From Mesorhizobium loti (GTDB lineage Bacteria; Pseudomonadota; Alphaproteobacteria; Rhizobiales; Rhizobiaceae): DNA of 64,000 nucleotides. Positions 47,047-55,805 of the stretch are shown in pieces. A program made the translations under genes and the position numbers. The stretch is taken from the NCBI GenBank assembly GCA_002356515.1, contig AP017605.1, forward strand, positions 7,735,020 to 7,799,019, written 5' to 3'. Below the pieces are notes generated by a model, which saw nothing but the letters and a program-made list of their open reading frames with translations, had not been told where the DNA came from and ran no database searches. Each line of letters begins with the position of its first letter. Positions within the stretch are counted from its first letter, which is position 1.

Positions 47047-47295
47047 CTATTGCTTTCGTCGATCCACGCTCATCGTCAGGGGCGGCGTCGGATCCACAGG
47101 GGAGTAGGGTGCCGATCGGCCGTGTTGCCTGGCACCGCGTTCTAAACCCTGCGCAGCTCTGATCACGGCCTCGCGGCTGTTGCCGTGTTTTAGGATCAAC
47201 TCCCAGACCAGATCCGCTGTCAAACCGTTCTCCGAAGCGAAACATTCGACCTCATGGTCGTGTATAGCATCATGCCAAGGCTTAAAGCCGCCCAT
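47047..47295 (-). CDS. DUF3606-like small protein
   Basis: An 82-residue protein with a helical core (HDHEVECFASENGLTADLVWELILKHGNSREAVIRAAQGL) resembling DUF3606, a short family common in rhizobia, and a disordered proline-rich tail. GGAG precedes the ATG at 47295. Function unknown. Divergent from the next gene. Confidence 0.55.
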   Translation of the reverse strand: MGGFKPWHDAIHDHEVECFASENGLTADLVWELILKHGNSREAVIRAAQGLERGARQHGRSAPYSPVDPTPPLTMSVDRRKQ

Positions 47296-47386
47296 TTGGG
47301 ACTCCGCTCTAGGCGCCGCATGGCAAGTATATGCGTTGATGCTAATATAATCGAAACGTGCGAACGAAGGACGTAAGGCCCTGGCG

Positions 47387-47641
47387 ATGTCTGAGAATCC
47401 CGTCACAACGTACATCGTAAGCGTCTTCGACAAACCGCACTGGCGCACCATCCTCACCACCAAGGACAAGGCTGAAGCTGAGGCAATGGAACAGGCAATT
47501 CTACGGGACGGCGTTAAGGCGCAGATCGAAGAAATCACGCCGAAGGCAAAAAGCGGTAATGGGCGGCGGCGAGCCGCAGCCACCTGCCAGAAACCCCAAC
47601 AGCTCGCCGTCGGCAGAGCTACGAGGCCTAGACGTGTTTAG
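47387..47641 (+). CDS. Hypothetical protein
   Basis: An 84-residue protein: about 50 residues that look folded (TYIVSVFDKPHWRTILTTKDKAEAEAMEQAILRDG) and a basic tail. AAGG precedes the ATG weakly. No family recognised. Confidence 0.45.
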   Translation: MSENPVTTYIVSVFDKPHWRTILTTKDKAEAEAMEQAILRDGVKAQIEEITPKAKSGNGRRRAAATCQKPQQLAVGRATRPRRV

Positions 47642-47654
47642 TTTCACTGAAAAC

Positions 47655-47681
47655 GGCCGGCGCCGCCTGAATGCGCCGGCC
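47655..47681 (-). terminator. GC-rich hairpin
   Basis: GGCCGGCGC and GCGCCGGCC perfect 9-bp arms with a 9-base loop. In the minus direction it is followed by GTTTTC, so it may end transcription from the P-loop gene relic. Confidence 0.5.
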
Positions 47682-47851
47682 AGACGAGCCTGCGGTCGCT
47701 TATGGATGTGGATCCTTGCCGCGACAGGATGATACTGGGTGACAGCCTGAAGCCGATTTGCGGCATTGGCAGTCAGCATTCTGGCGGGAATGCTGCTCGA
47801 TCCGCGTATCGCGGCATAGACCAAGCCACGCGCCCACTGCCGGCCACTAGT

Positions 47852-48337
47852 TTATCGCCCGATCCGGTCAAAGAAGTAGTCGGCCTGTACCAACGGCTGA
47901 TATTTCCAATTGTATGCTCGAATCTCACTGTGCAGCGGGGAGTCGAAATCTTTCCCTCGTGAACCGTGAAAATCCTCTTCGTGCCAGAGATTCCCAGGAT
48001 TGGCGCTGAGGCTGCGGACGTACACAAGTACATCAGCTTTGATCCCCGCACTTTCGAGGGCAGCAAGCAGGCAAACACCTTCCACTATCGATGGCAGATG
48101 AGATGCGGGAGTAACGGCCTTGGCGAGATTCCCAAGATCGAGATTTTGAAGATAGGCGCCCGCATTTTTCTTGATGAGCAGGCAATCCAGTTCAAAAACT
48201 TGGGCATTCAGAGCCATGCTGATCTGTCGGCCAAGAAAGCTCTTTCCCGATCCGTCGTGCCCATCGACACCGACAATCTTGGCGTCACGACGGGCAATTT
48301 CTGCCGCGAGTGCTTGTGGGTCCGTAACACCGGACGC
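47852..48337 (-). pseudogene. P-loop kinase-like protein lacking a start codon
   Basis: The minus strand encodes VGVDGHDGSGKSFLGRQIS (Walker A at 48262-48239), VFELDCLL, PSIVEGVCLLAALESAGIKADVLVYVRSL and LWHEEDF, resembling a uridine-kinase-like P-loop NTPase. The first ATG (48217) comes after the Walker A motif, and between it and the upstream stop (48338-48340) there is no ATG, GTG or TTG. The gene therefore appears to have lost its N-terminus, unless a rare ATT is used. It lies beside tRNA-Pro. Confidence 0.7.
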
Positions 48338-48525
48338 TCAACGTTGTGGCCGCGCCAGAGACGGCGGCCAGTCGATTCGTCGTATGCGAAGGGATCCGGC
48401 TCTTCTATAGGACGCCCAGTTTTTGAACCGCATAACTGGCGGGTCGGCACAGCGCCGGCTGGCTACAAGGTGGCTGTAAATTTTGTAGCCATCTCTGGGG
48501 GAAACGGCTAACTCTTTGTTTTTGT

Positions 48526-48602
<77 letters not shown>

Positions 48603-48656
48603 GACCGGTCGCGATGTATCGTGATAACCCCGCCCGGGTCAACCGAAATTCGGCGT

Positions 48657-49928
48657 TTATTGCGCTGGTATGGATGTGATCGCCGACAGGCCCGGAAATG
48701 CCGGCCGCAACAGAAGCTGATGGCGGTATTCGAGCGCGATGGCGCCCCAGATCAGGCCGAGCAGCAGATACATATGGCGCCAGTGGTCGATGTCGATGAA
48801 AGTGCCGAGCCCGATATTGCCGATGAAGGCGACATAGGCGCACAACAGATAAGGCTGCCACGGCCGGTCGCGCAGCAAGATGCGGAACCCGGCCACCATG
48901 GTCCAGACGACGAGCGTCAGGAACGAGACGAAGCCGAGCCAGCCATAGTCCATCAGCATTTTCAGCCAGATGTCGTGCGTGTCCTCGCCGAACATCTTGC
49001 CGAAGACCAGCGGCCCGATGCCGAACGGACGCTCCATCGCCATCTGGAAGCCGATTCCGTACCGGGCGAAGCGCCCGAGGCGCGCGGTGTCATAGCTCTG
49101 TTCGAGATGCGCGCGGCTGGAGAACATCTCCGACACACCGGGCAATTGGAGGATGACGATGATGGCGATCGTCAGCAGCGATAGCGCGGCGATGGTCATG
49201 ATCACCACGCGCAGCCGGAACTTGCCGCTGGCGCTCTGCAGGAACAGGCAGCCGGTGAGCAGCACGGAAGAGACGGCGAACATGCCCCAGGCGCCGCGCG
49301 AGAAGGAGAAGAAGATGCCCAATGTGATGATCAGCAGCGGCACCGCCAGCAGCGGCATGCGCGAGACCGAACCGGTCAGGATCAGATAGAGCAGATAGAT
49401 GCCGGGCAGCACCAGGAACGGCCCGAAAACGTTCGGGTCCTGGAAGGCGCCAGCGGCGCGATCGTATTTGGTGAACATTTCGGCGCCGGGGAAGGCATGG
49501 AAATAGCCTGCTATGCCAAGCAGCGACGTCGCCACTGCAGAGACGACATAGGCATTGAAGATCAGCCGGTAGAGGCCTGGCTGCGTGGTGGTGATGGAGG
49601 CGAAGAACACCGCGCTGAAGGCGAGAAACAGCGACACGGAGAGATAGAGCGGCGTGAAGGCGAGGTCCGCCATCTGCGTCATCGAGATCATGCCGCCGAT
49701 GTTCATCGTCACCAGCAGCACCAGCAGCGGCATGGCCGCACGCGAAATCCGCAGGCCGAACAGAGCCCAGATGGCGATCAGCCCGGCCATGTAGATTTCG
49801 TAGGGCGCCGGCTCGCTGATCACGAAGCCGGACAGAAGGATGCCGACCACCACCGCACTGGAGGAAATCAGCGCGATCAGCTTGGCGTTGACCGCGGCTG
49901 GCGGCAGCTCATGGGAAATCGCGCTCAA
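48657..49928 (-). CDS. O-antigen ligase/polymerase-family membrane protein
   Basis: A 423-residue protein with about eleven to twelve membrane helices. The large periplasmic loop ends in GEDTHDIWLKMLMDYGWLGF, the H...L..YG.LG pattern of Wzy/WaaL-type proteins. It probably polymerises exopolysaccharide repeat units. The TTG start overlaps the preceding stop by four bases, so it is cotranslated with the initiating transferase. Confidence 0.85.
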   Translation of the reverse strand: MSAISHELPPAAVNAKLIALISSSAVVVGILLSGFVISEPAPYEIYMAGLIAIWALFGLRISRAAMPLLVLLVTMNIGGMISMTQMADLAFTPLYLSVSLFLAFSAVFFASITTTQPGLYRLIFNAYVVSAVATSLLGIAGYFHAFPGAEMFTKYDRAAGAFQDPNVFGPFLVLPGIYLLYLILTGSVSRMPLLAVPLLIITLGIFFSFSRGAWGMFAVSSVLLTGCLFLQSASGKFRLRVVIMTIAALSLLTIAIIVILQLPGVSEMFSSRAHLEQSYDTARLGRFARYGIGFQMAMERPFGIGPLVFGKMFGEDTHDIWLKMLMDYGWLGFVSFLTLVVWTMVAGFRILLRDRPWQPYLLCAYVAFIGNIGLGTFIDIDHWRHMYLLLGLIWGAIALEYRHQLLLRPAFPGLSAITSIPAQ

Positions 49929-51460
49929 TAGGCGTTTTCCGTGTTGAGCAGCCGGATCGGCGTCAGGAACAGGATTCTGAGATCGAACAGCAGCGACCAG
50001 TTCTCGATGTAGTAGAGGTCGTATTCCGTCCGCATGCGGATCTTCTCATTGGTGTCCATCTCGCCGCGCCAGCCATTGATCTGCGCCCAGCCGGTGACGC
50101 CGGGCTTGACCTTGTGGCGGGCGAAATAGCCGTCGACCACCTCGTTGTAGAGCAGGTTGTGCGACTGTGCGGCGATCGCATGCGGGCGCGGGCCGATCAG
50201 CGACAGCGAGCCCAGCAGCGAATTGACGAATTGCGGCAGCTCGTCGATCGAGGTCTTGCGGATGAAGCGGCCGACGCGGGTGACGCGCGGATCGTTCTTG
50301 GTCACCGTCTGCTTGGCGGTCGGATCCGACCGGTCTGTGTACATCGAGCGGAACTTGTAGACCTCGATGATCTCGTTGTTGAAGCCGTGCCGCTTCTGCT
50401 TGAACAGCACCGGTCCCTTGCTGTCGAGCTTGATGGCGATCGCGGTGGCCAGCATCACCGGCGAGAAGACGATGATGCCGATCAGCGAGAAAATGACGTC
50501 GAAGGCGCGCTTGGCGACCGAATCCCAGTCGTTGATCGGCTTGTCGAATATGTCGAGCATCGGCACCGAGCCGATGAAGGAATAGGCGCGCGGACGGAAC
50601 TGCAGCGCGTTGGAATGCGCCGAGAGCCGGATATCGACCGGCAGCACCCAGAGCTTCTTCAACAGCTGCAGCACGCGCGTTTCGGCGGTGAGCGGCAGCG
50701 ACACGATCAGCATGTCGATACGGGCGATGCGGGCGAATTCGATCAGTTCCGAAATCGTGCCGAGCTTGGGATAACCGGCGACGATCGGCGGCGAGCGCTT
50801 GTCGGAACGGTCATCGAAGATGCCGCAGATGCGGATGTCGTTGTAGGGCTGCTTTTCGACCGAGCGGATCAGGACTTCCGCTGCCTTGCCGCCGCCGACG
50901 ATGACGGCGCGCCGCTCCATGCGGCCATCGCGCGCCCAGCGCCGGATCAGTCTCGACATCACCAGCCTGAGGCCGAACAGGAGGACGAAACCGACGACGA
51001 ACCAGGTGCCGAACAACAGCCGCGAATAGTCTTCCGACATCTTCGTGGCGAAGGCCGTCAACGCCATCAGCGCGAAAGCGCCGGCCCAGACCAGCAAGAT
51101 GCGGCCAAAATTGGCGATCGGCCGCATCAGCGAAACCACCTGATAGCAATCGGTGACGTCGAGCAGCACCACGGCAAGGAATGACGCGGAGGCGATCGTC
51201 ACCGGATATTGCCAGGCGAGATAGTTGAAGAAACCGACAAAGTAGAAATAGACGCAGAGCCCCGAAAGGAACAGGATCCCGAATTCGACCATGCGCAGGA
51301 CGCCGCTGACCATGATCGGCGACATCGTATCGCGCCGGTATTGCGATGCGACCTGCCGGGCAACGTCGTTCATGCCGCCGGGCACATCGCCATCGGTCGG
51401 GCCGTCGAATTTACGCACCGCTTCGGGTGAAAAGCGGCGCGCGGGGTCGATCTCATTCAT
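49925..51460 (-). CDS. Undecaprenyl-phosphate sugar phosphotransferase (WcaJ/PssA type)
   Basis: A 511-residue membrane enzyme that loads the first sugar onto the lipid carrier. Four N-terminal helices, a CoA-binding-like central domain (RRAVIVGGGKAAEVLIRSVE), then the catalytic domain: KRAFDVIFSLIGIIVFSPVM, YKFRSMYTD, RKTSIDELPQFVNSLLGSLSLIGPRPH and KPGVTGWAQINGWRGE. The ATG at 51460 gives the normal length; the upstream open frame to 52213 only overlaps the next gene. Confidence 0.95.
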   Translation of the reverse strand: MNEIDPARRFSPEAVRKFDGPTDGDVPGGMNDVARQVASQYRRDTMSPIMVSGVLRMVEFGILFLSGLCVYFYFVGFFNYLAWQYPVTIASASFLAVVLLDVTDCYQVVSLMRPIANFGRILLVWAGAFALMALTAFATKMSEDYSRLLFGTWFVVGFVLLFGLRLVMSRLIRRWARDGRMERRAVIVGGGKAAEVLIRSVEKQPYNDIRICGIFDDRSDKRSPPIVAGYPKLGTISELIEFARIARIDMLIVSLPLTAETRVLQLLKKLWVLPVDIRLSAHSNALQFRPRAYSFIGSVPMLDIFDKPINDWDSVAKRAFDVIFSLIGIIVFSPVMLATAIAIKLDSKGPVLFKQKRHGFNNEIIEVYKFRSMYTDRSDPTAKQTVTKNDPRVTRVGRFIRKTSIDELPQFVNSLLGSLSLIGPRPHAIAAQSHNLLYNEVVDGYFARHKVKPGVTGWAQINGWRGEMDTNEKIRMRTEYDLYYIENWSLLFDLRILFLTPIRLLNTENAY

Positions 51461-51549
51461 TGGGCTTTCCGCAAGCTTCCCCTCGGTCAATAGCAAAAGA
51501 GAGCTAAGAAACCCTTGAAACAACGCGTGGCTTTGGAAGGGCTCGGGCG

Positions 51550-52680
51550 TTACCTGCCGAGCGCGGCGAAGTAGGCCTTCTCGATTTCGGCGGCCATGAC
51601 GTCGGCGCCGAAGCGCGCCCTGAGGCCGGCGACATCGGGCATCAGCCTGCCATAGGCGGCAAGGTCGGCCAGCGCCTCGCTTATCTTGTCGGCGAGTTCG
51701 GCCGGATCGGGCCGGATCAAGGCAGGGGAGTCGGAACCGAAGATCTCCGGTATGCCGCCGACGGCGGTGGCGATCATGGGTCTCGCCGCGGCAAGCGTCT
51801 CCAGCACGATATAGGGCATGGCTTCCGCGCGCGAGGGAACGACCACCAGCGCCGCCAGCGCGAAGGCCTCCCTGGCCGGCATTGGCGGCAGGAAGCGGAC
51901 ATGGCCTTGCAGTCCCAGGCGCTCCACCTGCGCGTGGTAGCGCGGCAGGTCGTCGCCGTCGCCGACCATCACGGCGCTCAGCGCGCGGCCAAGCCGGGGG
52001 CCGGCGGTTGCCAAGGCATCGATGAAGATGTCGGGTCCCTTCAGGTCCCGCATCATGCCGATATAGAGCAGGTCCGCCGCGTCCGGTGCGATGAGTACCG
52101 GCTCGAATTCGGCGGCGCGCAGTCCGTTGTAGACCAGAATGTTCGGGATCGGCGGCTCGCCCACCTTCCTGCGATAGGTCCGCCGCTCGTAGTCCGAGAC
52201 GAACAGCAGGCAATCGGTGAAGCGCGCCATGGAGCGCTCGAGCGCGAAGAACAGCTTCCCCGTGGCTGTCGTTTCGTCATAGTGGAGTGAGCCGCCATGC
52301 GGCGAATAAAGGCGGGCTACGCGAGACCTTGATACCCGCAACAATGAGCCGAACAGACGGGCATAGGCGCCACCCTTGGCGCCGTGCCCGTGCAGCACGT
52401 CCGGCCGCAATTCCTTGATGATCCTGTAGGTGCGCCGCGCCGAGGCGAGGTCGCCCGGGCCGACATGGCGCTGCATTGGCGTGCGATGGATGCCGAGCGC
52501 CAGCATGTCCTTCATCTGCTCGAACAGGTGCTCCTCGAATTCGCCGCCGGTGGTCGAATCGCAGACGATGCCGACCACATGACCGGCAGCGACCTGCGCT
52601 TCGGTCAGGTCGCGCACATGCCGGAAAATTCCTCCGACCGGTGAACGAAAGCAGTGGACGATCCTGAGCTTGTCCGCCAC
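51550..52680 (-). CDS. Glycosyltransferase family 4 protein
   Basis: A 376-residue GT-B glycosyltransferase: N-terminal acceptor domain (RSPVGGIFRHVRDLTEAQVAAGHVVG, DVLHGHGAKGGAYARL) and C-terminal donor domain (LLYIGMMRDLKGPDIFIDAL, VVVPSRAEAMPYIVLETLAAARPMIATAVGGIPEI with the catalytic Glu pair region). GTG start, ten bases after the Wza-like gene. Likely adds the second sugar of the exopolysaccharide repeat. Confidence 0.92.
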   Translation of the reverse strand: MADKLRIVHCFRSPVGGIFRHVRDLTEAQVAAGHVVGIVCDSTTGGEFEEHLFEQMKDMLALGIHRTPMQRHVGPGDLASARRTYRIIKELRPDVLHGHGAKGGAYARLFGSLLRVSRSRVARLYSPHGGSLHYDETTATGKLFFALERSMARFTDCLLFVSDYERRTYRRKVGEPPIPNILVYNGLRAAEFEPVLIAPDAADLLYIGMMRDLKGPDIFIDALATAGPRLGRALSAVMVGDGDDLPRYHAQVERLGLQGHVRFLPPMPAREAFALAALVVVPSRAEAMPYIVLETLAAARPMIATAVGGIPEIFGSDSPALIRPDPAELADKISEALADLAAYGRLMPDVAGLRARFGADVMAAEIEKAYFAALGR

Positions 52681-52690
52681 GTGGTGTCTG

Positions 52691-53254
52691 TCAGAACAGG
52701 CGTTCGCGGACGTAGACGGTATCTCCGGGCAGCAGCGGATCGGATGTGACCACGCGGCCGGTCATCACCTTGCCGTTGATGTCGCGGGTGATGTCGACGC
52801 TTTCCTGGTTGGCGCGGGGCGAAAAGCCGCCGGCAATGGCGATGGCCTTCTGCACGGTCAGGCCGGGCACGTAGGAATACTGGCCGGCAGCCCCCACTTC
52901 GCCCATGACGAAGATCGGCCGGTAGCGATCGATCTCGACCGAGACGTCGGGGTCGCGCAGATAGCCTTGCCGCAATTTGTCGGCGATTTCCTTTTCCATC
53001 TGCTGCGCGGTGTGGCCACGCGCCGGAATGGCGCCGACGAGTGGGAAGGAGAGGTAGCCGGACTGGTCGACACTATAGGTGTTGGTCAGTCCGTCCTGCT
53101 CGAACACGGTCACGCGGATGCGGTCGCCGGCGCCGAGACGGTAGGGTTGGTCGAGGACCTCGTGGAAGGCTGCCGGCGTCGGCCGGTAGCTGGAGCAGCC
53201 GGCGAGCATCGATACGGCAAGCAGAGCGTGAAAGAAGGAAGCAGTGCTTTTCAT
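52691..53254 (-). CDS. Wza-like polysaccharide export lipoprotein
   Basis: A 187-residue lipoprotein (lipobox LAGC, C20) with a Poly_export domain (YRLGAGDRIRVTVFEQDGLTNTYSVDQSGYLSFPLVGAI) and a SLBB segment (IFVMGEVGAAGQYSYVPGLTVQKAIAIAGG). Shorter than full Wza, as usual in rhizobia. Heads the minus-strand exopolysaccharide operon, divergent from the Wzc-like gene. The ATG at 53254 fits the signal; 53302 is less likely. Confidence 0.92.
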   Translation of the reverse strand: MKSTASFFHALLAVSMLAGCSSYRPTPAAFHEVLDQPYRLGAGDRIRVTVFEQDGLTNTYSVDQSGYLSFPLVGAIPARGHTAQQMEKEIADKLRQGYLRDPDVSVEIDRYRPIFVMGEVGAAGQYSYVPGLTVQKAIAIAGGFSPRANQESVDITRDINGKVMTGRVVTSDPLLPGDTVYVRERLF

Positions 53255-53425
53255 GACCGGATACGTACCTTCGACTGGCCGCTGCGGCGTCGCAGCAAAC
53301 ATCTGGGATCGGGTTCGTTATCATCCTGTTAGGGTTAATGGCCGGTAAAGGAGCCGGCCGATAGCGCTCGCGCCAGCAAGGGTTTTGCCATTTTTATCGA
53401 TTTTCTTGGGCGCTCGCAGTAATCC

Positions 53426-53463
53426 TAACGGAGTATTACCGCGATCTTAACGGCTGAGTTACC
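53426..53463. promoter_or_regulatory. 22-bp-spaced direct repeats in the exopolysaccharide divergent promoter
   Basis: TAACGGAGTATTACC (53426) and TAACGGCTGAGTTACC (53448) begin 22 bp apart, two helical turns, in the 255-base gap between the Wza-like and Wzc-like genes. Probable regulator-binding repeats; the protein is unknown. Confidence 0.45.
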
Positions 53464-53509
53464 ATAGTTGTTTACGGTGCATCCTGACCCAGTTTCGGAG
53501 TAGGGATGC

Positions 53510-55789
53510 ATGTCCGTTCAGTCCGCGGCCGCAGATGTCGACGTTGACCTCAGGCAGCTCTTCGCCAGCCTGGCGAGGAACTGGCTGCGCATAGTGCTCT
53601 TCGTTCTGGTGGTGACGGGTCTGGCGTTTGCCTTCGCTTCGTTGGCGACCAAGCACTACAAGGCCCAGACGCAGGTGGAAATCGCCCCGCGGGAATCCGT
53701 CTACACCCGCCCGGCCGGCTCCAACAATGACGGCGACAAGCCGATCCTCGACGAGCAAGGCGTCGCCACCCAGGTCCAGATCATTTCGTCCAACGAAATC
53801 CTCAAGCAGGTGGCGCAGAAACTCGGCCTGGCGCGGCTGCCCGAATTCGACGAAACGATCAACATGTCGTCGCTGAGCCGCGTGCTGATCCTGCTTGGGC
53901 TGAAGAACGACCCGATGGATGTTCCGGCCGACGAACGCGTGTTGAAGAAGATGCGCGAGAAGCTCAACGTCTTTGGCGTTGAAAAGACCCGCATCATCGC
54001 CATCGAGTTCTCCTCCGAGGATCCCAAGCTCGCCGCCGCCATCCCCGATGCCATCGCCGCTGCCTATATTGCCGGGCAGGGCGCGGCCAAGAGCGAATCG
54101 AACACCGCCGCCGCGGACTTTCTGGCGCCCGAGATCGCCGACCTGTCGAAACAGGTCAGGGACGCCGAGGCCAAGGTCGCGGCCTATCGCGGCCAATCCG
54201 ACCTGTTGATGGGCGGCAACAATGCCACCCTGGCCACCCAGCAGCTGGCCGAGTTGTCGACCGAATTGTCGCGGGTGCGGGCCAACCGCGCCGCGGCCGA
54301 AGGCACCGCCGACAACGTGCGCAAGGCGCTGCAGAATGGTGGCTCTCTGGATTCGCTGCCGGAAGTGCTGTCGTCCGACCTGATCCAGCGTTTGCGCGAG
54401 CGGCAGGTCGAGTTACGCGCCACCATCGCCGACCTGTCGACGACGATGCTCGACAACCATCCGCGCGTTCGCGCCGCGAAGTCACAGCTCGCCGATCTCG
54501 ACGCGCAAATCCGCAGCGAAGCCCAGAAGATCATGAAGGGCATGGTGATGCAGGCCGATGCGGCCAAGGCGCGCGAAAGCCAGCTCATCTCCGACGTCAA
54601 CCAACTGAAGGCAGCATCGGCACAGGCCGGCAACGAGCAGGTCGGTCTCGACGCGCTGCAGCGCGATGCCGCCGCCAAGCGCCAGCAGCTTGAGCTCTAT
54701 CTGACCAACTACCGCGAGGCGGCTTCGCGTCAGGACCGCAACTATGTGCCGGTCGACGCCCGCGTCTCTTCACCGGCTTCGATGCCCTCCGAGCCATATT
54801 TTCCCAAGGTCGGGCCGATCGTTGGCGCGGCTGCGGCTGCTTCGCTGCTGCTGGCGGCCATATTCACGTTGCTCAGGGAACTCTTCTCGGGCCGCGCCAT
54901 GCGCCCGGCCCCGGGCGCCCGTTTCGCGCCGATCGACGAAGTGGCGATGCCGCCCACTACTTACCAGGAGCAGGCAGCTCAGGAGCCATCCGTCCGCCTT
55001 GAGCCGGCCGTCGCCAGTGCCAATCATGATGCCGCCGGGGCGCCATGGCCCGAAACGGTGCCGGAACCGGAGATGGCGGTGCAGTCGCAGCCCGTTGCCG
55101 AGCCTGTTGCCACAGCCGCGCCTGCCGCCAAAGTGGAGGCCGTATCAGTCGCCGAGCCGGAGCCTGCCGTAGAGCCCGAGCGGTCGCGCTCGGTGCTTGG
55201 CGAGATCGACATCGAGAAGGCCGCCGAAAAGCTGATCGCCAGCGGCGCCGCGCGCGCCATATTCGTTTCGCCCGAAGGCGACGAGGCGGCCGCGTCGGCG
55301 ATCCTGGTGGCGCGCGAAGTGTCCGACGCCGGCCTGCGCGTCCTCCTGCTCGACCTGACCGCCTCGGGTGCGGCGTCGCGGCCGATGCTGGACAGCGGAC
55401 TTTTTCCCGGCATCACTGATCTGCTCGCCTCGCAGGCACAGTTCAGCGACGTGATCCATGCCGATCTCTATTCCGACTGCCACGTGATTCCCGTCGGCAC
55501 CGCCGATCCGGTTCGCGCCATGCGCGCCGCCGACCGGCTGCCGATCATCATGCAGTCGCTGACCACCGCCTATGATCTGGTGGTGGTCGAATGCGGGCCG
55601 GCCGATGCACAAGGCATCAGCCGCCTGGGCGGCCAGGCCACGGAAGTGTTCCTGTCCATGCTCGAGCCGGACGACGAAGTGACGAAGGCCGCGGTCAAGC
55701 TGATCGAGAGCGGCTACCCCGACCTGACGCTTGTGACGCCGCTTGGCCATGAGCCGCCAGGCACGCCGGGCCGGCGCTCCGCGGCCTGA
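53510..55789 (+). CDS. Wzc-like polysaccharide copolymerase with degenerate kinase domain
   Basis: A 759-residue inner-membrane protein: a membrane helix near residues 27-45, a long periplasmic coiled-coil part (residues about 170-400), the Wzz-like PSEPYFPKVGPIVGAAAA second membrane helix near residue 430, an Ala/Glu/Pro-rich linker (about 470-560) and a C-terminal kinase-like domain. The Walker A region reads VSPEGDEAAASAIL (from residue 586) without the GxxGxGKS/T loop, while the Walker A' acid (D615 in LLLDLT) and an Asp/Glu-rich fold remain; no Tyr-rich tail is present. It should act as a chain-length partner but not as a kinase. Confidence 0.85.
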   Translation: MSVQSAAADVDVDLRQLFASLARNWLRIVLFVLVVTGLAFAFASLATKHYKAQTQVEIAPRESVYTRPAGSNNDGDKPILDEQGVATQVQIISSNEILKQVAQKLGLARLPEFDETINMSSLSRVLILLGLKNDPMDVPADERVLKKMREKLNVFGVEKTRIIAIEFSSEDPKLAAAIPDAIAAAYIAGQGAAKSESNTAAADFLAPEIADLSKQVRDAEAKVAAYRGQSDLLMGGNNATLATQQLAELSTELSRVRANRAAAEGTADNVRKALQNGGSLDSLPEVLSSDLIQRLRERQVELRATIADLSTTMLDNHPRVRAAKSQLADLDAQIRSEAQKIMKGMVMQADAAKARESQLISDVNQLKAASAQAGNEQVGLDALQRDAAAKRQQLELYLTNYREAASRQDRNYVPVDARVSSPASMPSEPYFPKVGPIVGAAAAASLLLAAIFTLLRELFSGRAMRPAPGARFAPIDEVAMPPTTYQEQAAQEPSVRLEPAVASANHDAAGAPWPETVPEPEMAVQSQPVAEPVATAAPAAKVEAVSVAEPEPAVEPERSRSVLGEIDIEKAAEKLIASGAARAIFVSPEGDEAAASAILVAREVSDAGLRVLLLDLTASGAASRPMLDSGLFPGITDLLASQAQFSDVIHADLYSDCHVIPVGTADPVRAMRAADRLPIIMQSLTTAYDLVVVECGPADAQGISRLGGQATEVFLSMLEPDDEVTKAAVKLIESGYPDLTLVTPLGHEPPGTPGRRSAA

Positions 55790-55805
55790 CGGCCGAGCCC
55801 TCGGC

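Noticed and set aside
51550..52213. N-terminal extension of the sugar transferase to 52213
   Set aside because: It would overlap the glycosyltransferase gene and shows no family similarity; the ATG at 51460 gives the normal protein.
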